Notes: a model not told the origin generated them from the sequence alone. 64,000 nucleotides of DNA from Cribrihabitans_A pelagius (GCF_048820915.1 NZ_JBMERR010000006.1:1-64000), one strand, 5' to 3'; positions 1 to 8,378 are shown, numbered from the stretch's first letter. Made by a program: numbers and translations.

Positions 1-127
1 ACCGCTTCCGCAGCCGGAACACCTGGCGGCGCGTCAGCCCCAGCAGGTTCGCGCCATGCGCACCCGTCAGCCGGCCGTCATCGACCTGTGCCAGCACTTC
101 CACGCGGCACAGTTCGCGCTCGCTCAT
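1..127 (-). mobile_element. ISNCY-type transposase, N-terminal part, cut by the window edge
   Basis: Reading leftwards from an ATG at 127 gives 42 codons that begin MSERELCRVEVLAQV and continue with a helix-turn-helix segment (LLGLTRRQVFRLRKR). This is the typical start of ISNCY-family transposases, which open with MSEREL..VEVL and an HTH 'LxLSxRQVxRL'. The frame is still open at position 1, so the rest lies outside the window. The stretch from 128 to about 230 probably holds the element's end, because no other gene is visible there. The family call rests on this short N-terminus only. Confidence 0.6.
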
Positions 128-331
128 CGTTACTCGTCCCATGCCTGCTTCCGCAGCCTGTTCTCATTGCAGGCGAGTGTGCATTACAGCTTTGCGGGTA
201 CAGGGCCAGGAAGTCATAATGGGAGTTATGTTAAGACATCGGAGTGCGTGAACCCCGGGCGCGCTTGCGGCCCCGCCGCCGCTTCACCGCAAGGCCTTCT
301 TTCCGATAGAGGCGGTAGAATGCCCCGCCCT

Positions 332-356
332 GCAAAAGGTCTCCCGGACCTTTTGC
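332..356. repeat. Perfect palindrome inserted in the IS3 OrfB remnant
   Basis: GCAAAAGGTC (332-341) and GACCTTTTGC (347-356) form a perfect 10-bp stem around the loop TCCCG. The sequence interrupts the OrfB reading between '..KGMIM' and 'YRLYRKEG', which are adjacent or nearly so in normal IS3 transposases. It is therefore an insertion, not part of the gene. Confidence 0.65.
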
Positions 357-415
357 TAAACGGGCTCCGACGTGGTGCATGATCATGCCTTTGCGCTCAA
401 TCAGCACCCCGATCC

Positions 416-455
416 GCCCCTCTCGGCGTCGCTTGCGTCGCCTGCCGGGCAACGG
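416..455. repeat. Palindromic insertion repeat, copy B
   Basis: This about 40-bp segment shares the blocks CCCCTCTCGGC and CGCCTGCCGGGCA with the segment at 911-952. It lies inside the OrfB remnant, where the family normally reads RRRFGYRRIGVL. The shared outer blocks and different centres suggest two divergent copies of one small mobile palindrome. Confidence 0.55.
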
Positions 456-640
456 GATCGTCGAACCGGCGGCGTTTGCCAGCGATCTCCGGCATCTCCT
501 TGCGATCCCGGGATGGTCAGGCGGGCCTTCGCGCCGGACCGTCTTGGGGGCGGCACCGGCAAGCCGGCAGGCCCGGCGCGGCGGGATGCCGTGATTCTGC
601 ATCGCCCTGAGCGCTGCCTCCCGCCGCTTGGTCAGCGTCG

Positions 641-985
641 TCAGTTCTTTCCCGGAAGATCCTTCAGAGCCACCCTCGCCATTGTCACTCGGACCAATGG
701 CGTTCCAATGGCTCGATCCAGCACCGTATCCGGCAACAGCCGCTCCAGCTTGGCGTTCTCGTCCTCCAGGGCCTTCAGCCGCGCGGCCTCCGACACCTCC
801 ATGCCGCCATACTTGGATTTCAGCTTGTAAAAGGTTGCCGGGCTCAGGCCGTGCCGGCGGCACACCTCCGCTGTCGGCATCCCGGCCTCCTGTTCTTTGA
901 TCATCCCCCCTCTCGGCAGATTGCTTCGCAATCGCCTGCCGGGCAGCGGATGATTTGCGCCTCGGTGAAACGGCTCTTACGCCTT
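641..985 (-). pseudogene. IS3-family transposase OrfA, broken
   Basis: OrfA of the IS3 remnant. Minus-strand sequence before 952 reads KSRFTEAQII. After about 41 foreign bases (911-952) the gene resumes as GMIKEQEAGMPTAEVCRRHGLS, followed by PATFYKLKSKYGG and ALEDENAKLERLLPDT. This is the usual HTH plus leucine-zipper OrfA of about 88 residues. A second insertion (about 36 bp, 670-710, with CCATTG/CAATGG arms) separates LLPDTVLDR from VALKDLPGKN. The 41-bp insertion is not a multiple of three and disrupts the start, so the gene cannot make a normal product. The start upstream of 985 is not resolved. Confidence 0.7.
911..952. repeat. Palindromic insertion repeat, copy A
   Basis: About 41 bp inserted between the codons for AQII and GMIKEQ of OrfA. 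It folds as a hairpin: CGGCAG (914-919) pairs with CTGCCG (near 943-948), and ATTGC with GCAAT around the loop TTC. Its outer blocks recur in copy B (416-455). Both flanks match normal IS3 OrfA, so the borders can be placed to within a few bases. Confidence 0.6.
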
Positions 986-1051
986 CGTCTGCTCCGGCAT
1001 TAGCAGGGCAGACTCTACTTCATGGTGAGGGATTTTGCGGGGGGGGCAGAT

Positions 1052-1215
1052 CACAGGCAACCTACTGTTTGCTCATTGAAAGCGCACGTCTGAACAAGGT
1101 CAACCGGCGCAGCTGCCTGAATTGGGTGGTGCAGGAAACCGAGCACATTCGCGGCGAGGTCGACTACGGTCAGCTGATGCCCTGGTACTGCCCGGTCGAC
1201 CGGGTCGACGACTGA
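1052..1215 (+). pseudogene. IS66-family transposase (TnpC) C-terminal scrap
   Basis: The frame ending at the TGA at 1213-1215 reads LIESARLNKVNRRSCLNWVV, then QETEHIRGEVDYGQLMPWYC. This follows the conserved IS66 TnpC C-terminus (LIETAKLNGVDPxAWLxxVLxRI...ELMPWxY). Only the last 50 or so residues of a roughly 500-residue protein are present, so it is a remnant. A related but separate IS66 scrap lies at 15661-15990. Confidence 0.6.
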
Positions 1216-1375
1216 GGGGCAACTGCCGCCCCCGTTAACGGGGCGGTGACGCATCTCACACAGCTGGAATCCATTGCGGGGTTCCGGCCCAATGCCGTGT
1301 CCGGACAGTCTCCCGGTGAAACTTGCCAGTCTTCATAGCCTTAATCCGTGTTGCCCCGCGCCCGTCTGTTCGGGC

Positions 1376-1999
1376 TTAGGCAGAAACTGGAACGAGTTCA
1401 GCCGCAAGCTCCAGCACAAACCCGCTGACCGCCTCCCGGGCTTGATCCTGCGATTTCTTCCCCCGCAGCTTGCGGGCAAGCGCGGACCCGCGGGCGGAGG
1501 CTGCCTGCGCCAGCAGCAGAAAAGCAATTTCCCGCAGTTGATGCATGGCCAGATCGGCCTCGTCCTGCCCCAGCAGCCCTTCAAGCTCAGCCGGTGCCGC
1601 GCCTTCGGCCAGCAGGCGCTTCAGGGCGGGCCCGTATTTTGACGCCTCGGCCCGGGCAATGCAAATGTCGGTCATGCCTGCCATTTCGGAGCAAAAATCC
1701 GCCACCGGCAAACAGGCTGTCTGCCTGGAGTAGCCGGCCTGCCGCGCGACATGGAGGTCCCGCCGCGCCGGGTTATAGGACATCTCAAGCCCATGAATTG
1801 ACACCTCCGACGCAACAGGGTGCCCGAAGCGCTTGCGCAGGCTGAGCGCTTCCGCGAAGAGCACCAGCTGCAGAAGGCCGGCCTTCGGCAGATCGCAGGA
1901 AATACGCTGGATGCCGCTGCGGCCGGCGTGCTTATAGTTGAGCGCGAGCCGGGCACCGCCGTCCTCCCGCGCCTCCATCGAAAATATCTTTGCAGGCAT
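1376..1999 (-). CDS. Hypothetical protein (207 aa)
   Basis: Intact open frame starting MPAKIFSMEAREDGG with no family I recognise. There is no signal peptide or membrane segment. The N-terminal half looks like alternating beta strands (SGIQRISCDLPKAGLLQLVLF), and the C-terminal half is helical and alanine/leucine-rich (HQLREIAFLLLAQAASARGSALARKL). It sits alone between the IS66 and IS5 scraps, on the opposite strand to both. Codon use matches the neighbouring real genes (GC-rich third positions), and the opposite-strand frames are shorter and less convincing. A function cannot be assigned. Confidence 0.55.
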   Translation of the reverse strand: MPAKIFSMEAREDGGARLALNYKHAGRSGIQRISCDLPKAGLLQLVLFAEALSLRKRFGHPVASEVSIHGLEMSYNPARRDLHVARQAGYSRQTACLPVADFCSEMAGMTDICIARAEASKYGPALKRLLAEGAAPAELEGLLGQDEADLAMHQLREIAFLLLAQAASARGSALARKLRGKKSQDQAREAVSGFVLELAAELVPVSA

Positions 2000-2254
2000 G
2001 GCGGGGGTTATATGGAAGGCTGGCGGACCTTCAAGCTGCGTCCGGCAAGTCCGGCGATGCTAGGCGGCTATGCGCAAAAGGTAAGGCGCGAATGGAGGGG
2101 ACGCATCTGCAAAGGGAGTAACTTTGGCCATTCCGGAACTATTCAAGCCGCCCAGAATTACGAATGCGGCAAGGGGATTCGCCCAGGCCGTCATTGATGG
2201 AAAGGATGGTCTATTGCAGGCCTGCCAGCAAAAAATTCAGCGGACCAGTCTATT

Positions 2255-2622
2255 TCCGGGGTCGATACTCCGCTTGCGAACAGCTTATTTGTCACTGCCG
2301 GTCAGGTCAGCGATTATTTCGGCGCACGTGCATTGGTGAACAGCCTGCCAGGTGCCGATTGGCTGCTGGAAGATCGCGGCTGCGGCGCTGATTGGTACAG
2401 AGAAGCGCTGAGAGACAAAAGCATACGTGCCCGAATACCTGGCCGGAAACAACGAAAGACATTTACCAGATACGGCAAGCGCCGATACAAACGGCGCAAC
2501 CGGATCGAAAACATGTCCGGCAGGCTCAAGGATTGGCGCCGGGCCGCAACCCGTACGACAGGTGTCCAAAGGTGTTCTTGTCTTCCATCGCTCCCGCCGC
2601 AACCGTCATGTTCTGGCTATGA
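2255..2622 (+). pseudogene. IS5-type (IS427-like) transposase C-terminal remnant
   Basis: From about 2255 the plus strand reads NSLFVTAGQVSDYFGARAL, then a degenerate DDE block DWLLEDRGCGADWYREAL, then RIPGRKQRKTF, KRRYKRRNRIENMSGRLKD and WRRAATR. After a frameshift near 2550 it continues in another frame as YDRCPKVFLSSIAPAATVMFWL and stops at 2622. This is the second half of an IS427-group IS5 transposase (GDRGYDADWFREAL; RYRRRNRIEIMFGRLKDWRR). The N-terminal half is missing, the catalytic-block Tyr reads Cys, and the frame is broken. Confidence 0.7.
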
Positions 2623-2918
2623 AACAAGAACGAGGCCTGACCTTAGGTCAGGGGACAAGACGTTTGAAATTGCTGCAAGCGCACGGTTTACTCTGCGTTC
2701 CTGAAAAGCCGCCCTTTAATGAAATACAATTGCCGCTGTGCCTTCGGCCGGCATGGGTGCAAGAAGTCTCAGTCAGCTCTCCCGGGCCAGCGCCGCCTTC
2801 AGGCAGTGGCAAGAGGGATACTGGTTAAACTTTTCGTTTCAGCTAATTAATTGATTTTCAATGCGTGCTGTTCAGGATGGGAATTCAGTTCTAGTCTGCC
2901 GGAACTTGCCGCAAGGAC

Positions 2919-4799
2919 ATGACGCAACAACAAAACTCCGGACGCCACATGACCACGCAGCGTGTCACTCGAAGTTATCTCCGGCTGCGCAGCGGCATCG
3001 CGCTGGCAATCCTGCTGGCTGCCGCTGTGGCCGCTTTCTGTGTCACATTATACGGGCAGAGGAGCGTGGCCCAGCGGGCAGAAAACACCAGAGTGCTTGA
3101 CCAGCTTCTGGTCTCCCTTGCCGAGCTGTCGCTGGCGTTCGATGAGTTGAAGGACGATCCGGGCAGCCAGAAGGCGTTGATTGCGCGCGGGCGTATCCGG
3201 CGCAGCGCAAGACCCGCCGCAGACTCGCTGGCAGAACTCACCGGCGCCGGCGCGCTTGCGGCATTTTCTCAGCCAGCGCAGCAGATCCTGTCCCAGCCAA
3301 CGCTGAACCCAGTATCCGAACTCGAAGACATCATGTTTCTGACGAAGGTTCTGACAGACCCCGCTGGAAACCGTAAGGCCGCCGATTCAAAGGCGGCGGC
3401 GCTGGCGTCGAACCTGTCCAGGCGGCTGCTGCCGGTATTCATGAAGGCAAAGGAGGCCGAGGCCCGGACCGGCCGGAATGCTGCGGAAACGCAGCTGATT
3501 TATGCGCTGGTGGCTGTCGCCATCGGCGCGGTTGGCGTATATGTCGCCGCCCGGTTCGTGCATGTGCCAATGGAACGCTTTATCATCTCCGCGCAGTCTG
3601 AGATCGAGGCAAGCCGGCGCAAGGCGGAAGCCGCATCAGAGGCGAAATCGGTGTTTCTGGCGACAATGAGCCACGAAATCCGGACACCGCTGAACGGTGT
3701 GCTGGGCCTGGCGGAGCTGCTGAGCGATACCGAGCTTGATGACAAGCAGCGGCACATGATCCGCATGATGATCATCAGCGGCAAGTCACTGCTGAGCATC
3801 ATCAACGACGTCCTGGACCTGTCCAAGGCCGAGGCCGGCAAGTTGGAAATGGAGGCAGAGGCGTTTAATGTCCGCGCGCTTTGCCTGGAGGTCATAGACC
3901 TGTTCTCCGCTCGAGCCCAGAATGCGGATATCGAGCTGAAGTTGCATGAAAGCACCGCGGTGAGCAACTGGCACGTTCTGGGATACAGCACGGCGATCCG
4001 GCAGATTGTCGCTAACCTCATCAGCAATGCGCTGAAGTTCACCGAAAACGGCTCGGTCGAAGTCAAGCTGCAGGAACTACAGTCAGCCCAGCACGGCACC
4101 CGGGTGATCCGGATTGCCGTCCAGGACACCGGAATCGGGATCCCGCCGGAAGCGCAGGAACGGATCTTTGAACAATTCGCGCAGGCCGACGCGACCACGA
4201 CCACTCGGTTCGGCGGAACGGGGCTGGGCCTTGCCATCGCAAAAAACCTCGCCGGGGCGATCGGCGGCAGGATTTCTCTGCAAAGCGCGGAGGGCGAAGG
4301 TTCCGAATTCACCGTGGAGTTCCCGGTCGAAAAGGTTCCGCCCCCCGCCGAAGTTTCCGAGCCCGAACCGGCCGGCGCCTCGTTCTGCAAGAAGGTGCTT
4401 GTCGCTGATGACAATCGGGTAAACCAAATGGTAGCGGGCAAGATGCTGGAGCGTTTGGGGTGCACTGTGATGACCGCAGGAAACGGCGTTGAAGCGGTTA
4501 AGCTGGCCCGCAGCTGGGCGCCTGATCTGGTGCTTATGGATGTCCGGATGCCGGAAATGGACGGGCTCGACGCCACCCGGGCGATCCGGGCGCAGGAGCA
4601 GGACCTGGACCTGGCGCCGGTGCCGGTCATCGGCCTGTCCGCCAACGCAATGAGTGAACAGTGTTCCGAAGGCCTGTCTGCGGGCATGAACGACTACCTT
4701 TCGAAGCCCGTCAGCAAAGCGGCGCTCGCTGCCGCCTTGACCCGTCTCTGGCCGGCGGAAGCCGGCACCACCGCCGATGGGAGCACAAAATGCGCCTGA
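2919..4799 (+). CDS. Membrane hybrid sensor histidine kinase with receiver domain
   Basis: A 626-residue inner-membrane hybrid kinase. Transmembrane segments lie near residues 25-47 and 190-210, enclosing a periplasmic domain of about 140 residues. HisKA follows with the phospho-acceptor His at about 252 (MSHEIRTPLNG). The HATPase domain has N-, G1- and G2-box motifs (NLISNALKF, DTGIGIP, GGTGLGLAI). The C-terminal receiver domain has its phospho-Asp at about 541 (VLMDVRMPEMDG). No HPt domain or output regulator is adjacent, so the next step of the relay lies elsewhere. An alternative ATG lies at 2949 (MTTQRVTR). The stop overlaps the next gene by 10 bp, which suggests that the downstream periplasmic binding protein is its ligand sensor. 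Confidence 0.85.
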   Translation: MTQQQNSGRHMTTQRVTRSYLRLRSGIALAILLAAAVAAFCVTLYGQRSVAQRAENTRVLDQLLVSLAELSLAFDELKDDPGSQKALIARGRIRRSARPAADSLAELTGAGALAAFSQPAQQILSQPTLNPVSELEDIMFLTKVLTDPAGNRKAADSKAAALASNLSRRLLPVFMKAKEAEARTGRNAAETQLIYALVAVAIGAVGVYVAARFVHVPMERFIISAQSEIEASRRKAEAASEAKSVFLATMSHEIRTPLNGVLGLAELLSDTELDDKQRHMIRMMIISGKSLLSIINDVLDLSKAEAGKLEMEAEAFNVRALCLEVIDLFSARAQNADIELKLHESTAVSNWHVLGYSTAIRQIVANLISNALKFTENGSVEVKLQELQSAQHGTRVIRIAVQDTGIGIPPEAQERIFEQFAQADATTTTRFGGTGLGLAIAKNLAGAIGGRISLQSAEGEGSEFTVEFPVEKVPPPAEVSEPEPAGASFCKKVLVADDNRVNQMVAGKMLERLGCTVMTAGNGVEAVKLARSWAPDLVLMDVRMPEMDGLDATRAIRAQEQDLDLAPVPVIGLSANAMSEQCSEGLSAGMNDYLSKPVSKAALAAALTRLWPAEAGTTADGSTKCA

Positions 4800-5863
4800 C
4801 AACGAAGATTGCCGCAGCCCTGGCGGCCCTGGCGGCCCCGGCCGCAGCGGACCCCGGCCGGGTGTGGCTGTACAACTGGAGCGGCTATTTCGATCCGGGA
4901 ACCGCCGAGAGTTTCCAGCAGGCCACGGGCACCGAGCTCGTCCTGGAAACCTATGGCGAAGCCGATGAGGCCGAAGCGCGGCTGGTTGCCCGCGGCACCG
5001 GTTACGACTTGGCGGTGGTGTCCTCGGAAACCGTGGGCCGTCTGGCGGCGGCCGGGGCGATCCGGCAATTCGGCTTGGCCGAAATTCCGAACGCGGCTGG
5101 CCTCGACCAGCGGCTGATGCAGCTGTACCTGGAAACCATGCCGCAGGCGGAGGGCTACGCGGTGCCGTATCTCTGGGGCACGACCGGCATCGCCTATGAC
5201 CGCAGCGCGGTGCTGGAGCGCTTGCCGGATGCGCCGCTCGACAGCTGGGCGCTGGTGTTCGACCCCGACAATGCCAGCAGGCTCGCGGACTGCGGCATTA
5301 CGATTGTTGACTCTGTTGAGGAGGTTGTTGCCGCCGCACTCGCGTATCTAGGCCTGGATCCGCAGTCGGAAGCGGAGCAGGATCTCGACGCTGCATTTGG
5401 CGTGCTGTCGGCGATTGCGCCTTATGTCCGCTCGTTTGATGCAGACCAGTACGATGCCCTGCTGGGCGGCGAAGTCTGCCTGGCCGTTGCTTGGAGCACG
5501 GACGGGCTGGCGCCGCTGCTGGAACAGGAAAGTGACAGGTATCACTACGTGGTGCCAAGGGAAGGCACCAATTTGTGGGCGGACCTGTTTGTTATACCGA
5601 GTGATGCCAGCAATTTTGAGGTGTCACACCAGCTGGTGAACCACGTGCTCCAGCCTGAGGAGATGGCTCGGGCAACGCTTTTCACCAATGCCACCAGTGG
5701 CGTGCCGGCCTCCCGTGCAAAAATCGGCGATCCCAGTTACGATATTCCTGCGCTGAATTTGCCGCAAGAGACCCGGGACAGGCTATACTTCGTTAAACCC
5801 CGCAGCGGTGAGGAAAAACGGGAACTCGATCGCCGCTGGAGGCTGCTTCAGATCGGGCTGTAG
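4790..5863 (+). CDS. PotF/PotD-like periplasmic polyamine-type binding protein coupled to the kinase
   Basis: A 357-residue exported protein. The signal peptide is MRLTTKIAAALAALAAPAAA. It is followed by the hallmark start of polyamine-binding proteins (VWLYNWSGYFDPGT) and later family features (GTTGIAYDR, VPREGTNLWADLFVIP, NHVLQPEEMA). The ATG at 4790 lies inside the last codons of the kinase gene, so the two are translationally coupled. No permease or ATPase gene is adjacent, unlike a transport operon. The likely role is therefore to present a polyamine or related cation to the kinase, as TorT does for TorS. Family assignment is firm; the sensing role is inferred from gene order. Confidence 0.8.
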   Translation: MRLTTKIAAALAALAAPAAADPGRVWLYNWSGYFDPGTAESFQQATGTELVLETYGEADEAEARLVARGTGYDLAVVSSETVGRLAAAGAIRQFGLAEIPNAAGLDQRLMQLYLETMPQAEGYAVPYLWGTTGIAYDRSAVLERLPDAPLDSWALVFDPDNASRLADCGITIVDSVEEVVAAALAYLGLDPQSEAEQDLDAAFGVLSAIAPYVRSFDADQYDALLGGEVCLAVAWSTDGLAPLLEQESDRYHYVVPREGTNLWADLFVIPSDASNFEVSHQLVNHVLQPEEMARATLFTNATSGVPASRAKIGDPSYDIPALNLPQETRDRLYFVKPRSGEEKRELDRRWRLLQIGL

Positions 5864-6189
5864 TGGCATCGGGCGCAGCATGGTTCGCTGGCAGCCTTTA
5901 CCAAAACGAACATGGCCACGGCGGGGCTGCCCCGCCTTGATGCCGTTGACATCTAGGAGATGCCGTAACAGGGCCTGCGTCACTCACTGCCCGTTCCTGC
6001 TTGCCAGATCAGGGCAAAGCGGCTGCCGTTTCCGTATTCTTTCAATTTTGAGGACGGCGGGATAAGAGTAACCGCTGTCCGGGCCTCTCGTTTTGGGAGG
6101 GGCGAGTTCCTGGGTGGTGATACCCGTCACGTGATGGGGAGCGGTTTTCGCAATCTGGGCGGCAAACTCGGTTCTCAGATCGCTGGGGG
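5864..6189. other. Gene-free stretch with a weak terminator-like hairpin
   Basis: No convincing gene is visible. GGCGGGG (5920-5926) pairs with CCCCGCC (5930-5936) about 57 bp after the stop of the binding-protein gene. It could end that transcript, but no T-run follows. The part from about 6000 onward is antisense to the tail of the degraded ABC ATPase reading on the minus strand. Confidence 0.4.
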
Positions 6190-6475
6190 CGAGATCTACG
6201 CGCCGGGGCGCCGGCGGTGCGGCCGAGTACGCCCTGCAGCTTGCCGGGCTGACGAACCAGCACCGTTCCTGTTTGCCGATATCGGCAAACAGGAAATGGC
6301 CGGAACCAAGATCTTCCGCATGAACGATCTCGCCCTGCCAGGTGTCCTCCGCCCCGGGCACGATCTCCATGCGCCTGCCTGTTCCACCGCGCCGTCGCGC
6401 AACACGAAGATCCGGTCGGCAAGCGTCATCGCCTTGACCCGATCATGGGTGACATAATTCATCGGCACCTCCCGC
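6190..6475 (-). pseudogene. MalK/UgpC/AglK-type sugar ABC ATPase remnant
   Basis: Minus-strand fragments in several frames spell the end of the ATPase core and the start of the C-terminal domain of a CUT1-family ATPase. They read YVTHDRVKAMTLADRIFVLR, DGAVEQAG, then after a frameshift near 6370 MEIVPGAEDTWQGEIVHAED and GHFLFADIGKQE, and after another shift PVLVRQPGKL. Walker A and most of the protein are absent. It abuts a broken alpha-glucosidase, so it is probably what is left of an aglEFGAK-type alpha-glucoside operon, now rearranged. Confidence 0.65.
6266..6295. repeat. Perfect 30-bp palindrome
   Basis: Positions 6266-6280 are the exact reverse complement of 6281-6295, centred on GAT|ATC with no spacer. 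The palindrome coincides with the codons for FLFADIGKQE of the ATPase remnant. It may be coincidental coding sequence, but perfect palindromes of this length are rare by chance. Confidence 0.75.
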
Positions 6476-6494
6476 ATGTCGTGGTGCAGCTGGG

Positions 6495-7030
6495 CGATCA
6501 GGAGGCACGGCATAATCCGCCAAGTGACCCGCCGGCAGGATCGCGGCGCGGATCAGGACGCGCTGGCCAAACTGTCTGCCGTCATGCTGCTGCCTTTCAG
6601 AGGTTCCAATTTCCTTTACCAGGGCGAGGAGCCGGGCCAGACAGGACCCGGGCTGGACTGCAGCGAGGTGACCGATCCCCAGGGGCTGCAGTTCTGGCGG
6701 CAGGACAAGGGACGCAACGGCGGACCCCGCCGACGGCTTGGGATCCAGAGGCGCCCAATGGCGGCTTTTCCACCGCCAGCCGCACCTGGCTGCGGATCAA
6801 GGATCCGCAACCTTCCCGCGCCGCCAGGGGACGGGACGGCCGCGGGCGTTCTGCAGGATAGTGCTCGCTTTGCGCCGCAACGAACGCGCTCTGAGCGAGG
6901 GGTAGACAGAGTTCCACGACACACCGGAGCACGATGTGCCGCTGTGAATGGCACCCGCTTGCATCTGCAGGGCAACCGGGTCCTGATCGGGGAACTGGCC
7001 GCCCGGTGTCCCGACCTGCCGTGCGACGCG
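6495..7030 (+). pseudogene. Alpha-glucosidase (GH13) C-terminal remnant
   Basis: Plus-strand fragments match the end of the GH13 alpha-glucosidase catalytic domain and beyond: DALAKLSAVMLLPFRGSNFL, YQGEE, SEVTDPQGLQFW, then after a frameshift near 6725 EAPNGGFSTA. Further on come LALRRNERALSEG, an in-frame stop, and EFHDTPEHDV. The N-terminal catalytic nucleophile region is missing. Together with the ABC ATPase remnant it marks a lost alpha-glucoside utilisation operon. Confidence 0.65.
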
Positions 7031-7154
7031 AGGAACCAGTGCGCATGCCCGGCGTGCAGCCAGAACGGGGACGCCGCTTGATTTCCTGACCGGGGCAGCA
7101 GGTGAGACGCTTGCCGCGCCGTCCTTGCGTGCCGGACCGGGTCCGGGGGTGCCT

Positions 7155-7829
7155 TCAATCCTTCTGCCGCAGACGCGCTGCCATCCCGGAAAATCCGCGC
7201 CGTTCGGCGTGCTCGAGCGGAGCGAGGCCATTGGGGCCGGGCAGCGTCCGGTCCGCGCCGGCCGACAGCAGCGCGTCGAGCACGGCCTGGTGATCGGCGC
7301 CGCCGTCGCCCAGCACCACCGCTTCCATCACGGCCGTCCAGTGCAGGCTGTTGACGTGATCCAGCGGCGCGCCAGCCGCAATCAGGCGGCGCACCACCTC
7401 CACGTGCCCCAGATGCGCCGCGGCGATGAGCGCCGTCCCTTCGTAGGGACTGGTCACCAAACCTGGATCGTTGCCAAGCGTGATCGCGAGCGACATCAGC
7501 TCGGGGTCGTCCGCCACGGCGGCGATCGTCACCATGTCGTAAGCCTCGCCTTCAAGCGCGTTCATATCCGCGCCGGCCTCGGCCAAGGCGGCCAGCGCCG
7601 CGTCCTTCGAGGCGAAAGCCGCGGCATGGGCCGGGGTGCGCCCTTTCGGATCACGGGCATCGACATCGGCGCCCGCCGCGATTAGCCGCTTAATCTCCGC
7701 CACATTTCCCTCATGCGCTGCGCGGAACAGCGGGCCGGAGGCGGCGATCTCGCCGCTGGTGGGCGCGGTCTGGGAGGCGGCGGCCGTCGCGAGGCCGAGA
7801 AACAAGGCAAGCAGGGAAAAGCGAAGCAT
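7155..7829 (-). CDS. Exported ankyrin-repeat protein
   Basis: A 224-residue protein starting MLRFSLLALFLGLATAAASQ, a signal peptide that predicts a periplasmic location. Ankyrin repeats follow: LFRAAHEGNVAEIKRLIAAG, GRTPAHAAAFASKDAALAAL, GTALIAAAHLGHVEVVRRLI and LHWTAVMEAVV...LSAGADRTL. It is the last gene of a four-gene minus-strand operon (kinase, regulator, heme-binding protein, ankyrin), 66 bp downstream of the heme-binding gene. Periplasmic ankyrin proteins often accompany catalases and other oxidative-stress genes; any such role here is inference. An upstream in-frame ATG at 7877 would destroy the signal peptide and is not preferred. Confidence 0.8.
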   Translation of the reverse strand: MLRFSLLALFLGLATAAASQTAPTSGEIAASGPLFRAAHEGNVAEIKRLIAAGADVDARDPKGRTPAHAAAFASKDAALAALAEAGADMNALEGEAYDMVTIAAVADDPELMSLAITLGNDPGLVTSPYEGTALIAAAHLGHVEVVRRLIAAGAPLDHVNSLHWTAVMEAVVLGDGGADHQAVLDALLSAGADRTLPGPNGLAPLEHAERRGFSGMAARLRQKD

Positions 7830-7895
7830 GGGAGGCCCCCGGGCAAAAACCTGAGAAAGGCGGGGGCCACGCGGCATCGCGCGGCCCCGCGAAGA

Positions 7896-8378
7896 TCATT
7901 CGGCGCCGATGGCGTCGAGGCCACTTCGGGCGCACTCCGCGTCGGTCGCGCCGGAGGGCGCACCGCCGACGCCGATCCCGCCGACGAGCGCACCGCCGAT
8001 CCGGATCGGCAGGCCGCCGGCCTGAACGACCAGACGCGGGTCCATGTCCCGGAGCCCGTTGTTCTGGGGATTGCCGGCGATGAACTCCGCGAGACCGGCG
8101 GTGTCGCGACCGAGGCTGGCGGCGGTGAAGGCCTTGCCGGTTGCACTCGGCCCGGTGTGTGGGCCCGACATGTCGGCCTTCAGGAGGACCTTGGTGGCGC
8201 CGTCCCGGGCGACGATCGCCACGCTGGCATTGTGGCCTTCGTCCGCACAGGCGGCGCGGGCGGCCTCCGCGGCCTCGACCGCGGCCGCGAGCGGCAGGTA
8301 GGGGCTGGTGGGAAGGTCCTGGGCCGCCGCGGCCAGGGGCGCGGCGAGGGTGGCGGCGATTGCAGTTGACCGGAACAT
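7896..8378 (-). CDS. Secreted GlcG/HbpS-family heme-binding protein
   Basis: A 160-residue protein of the GlcG/HbpS (former DUF336) family. It has a signal peptide (MFRSTAIAATLAAPLAAAAQ), then LPLAAAVEAAEAARAACADEG, SVAIVARDGATKVLLKADM, GPSATGKAFTAASLG, and the Gly-rich end PIRIGGALVGGIGVGGAPSG. An AGGAGA Shine-Dalgarno sequence precedes the ATG at 8378. HbpS of Streptomyces binds heme and controls the SenS-SenR two-component system. The upstream neighbours here are also a kinase and a LuxR-type regulator, so an accessory sensor role is plausible. The alternative is a role linked to PQQ-alcohol dehydrogenases, where GlcG-like proteins also occur. Confidence 0.8.
   Translation of the reverse strand: MFRSTAIAATLAAPLAAAAQDLPTSPYLPLAAAVEAAEAARAACADEGHNASVAIVARDGATKVLLKADMSGPHTGPSATGKAFTAASLGRDTAGLAEFIAGNPQNNGLRDMDPRLVVQAGGLPIRIGGALVGGIGVGGAPSGATDAECARSGLDAIGAE

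Larger units (their letters stand above)
231..640 (-). pseudogene. IS3-family transposase OrfB remnant (N-terminal third)
   Basis: The minus-strand frame carries recognisable IS3 OrfB N-terminal sequence: a basic HTH-like start (LTTLTKRREAALRAM), then RIGVLIERKGMIM, then YRLYRKEGLAVKRRRGRKR, ending RTPMS at a stop at 231. A full OrfB is about 270-290 residues with a DDE core; none of the catalytic core is present. Two stretches do not belong to the family. One, at about 416-455, reads PLPGRRRKRRREG. The other, at about 328-375, contains a perfect 10-bp inverted repeat. Both look like small insertions. The copy is dead. Confidence 0.7.

Noticed and set aside
1376..1642. Plus-strand frames opposite the 207-residue hypothetical protein
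   Set aside because: They are shorter, start without ribosome sites and lack motifs; the minus-strand frame is the better candidate.
4661..4789. Extension of the PotF-like protein's frame upstream of 4790
   Set aside because: It lies inside the kinase receiver domain in another frame, and the signal peptide begins exactly at the ATG at 4790.
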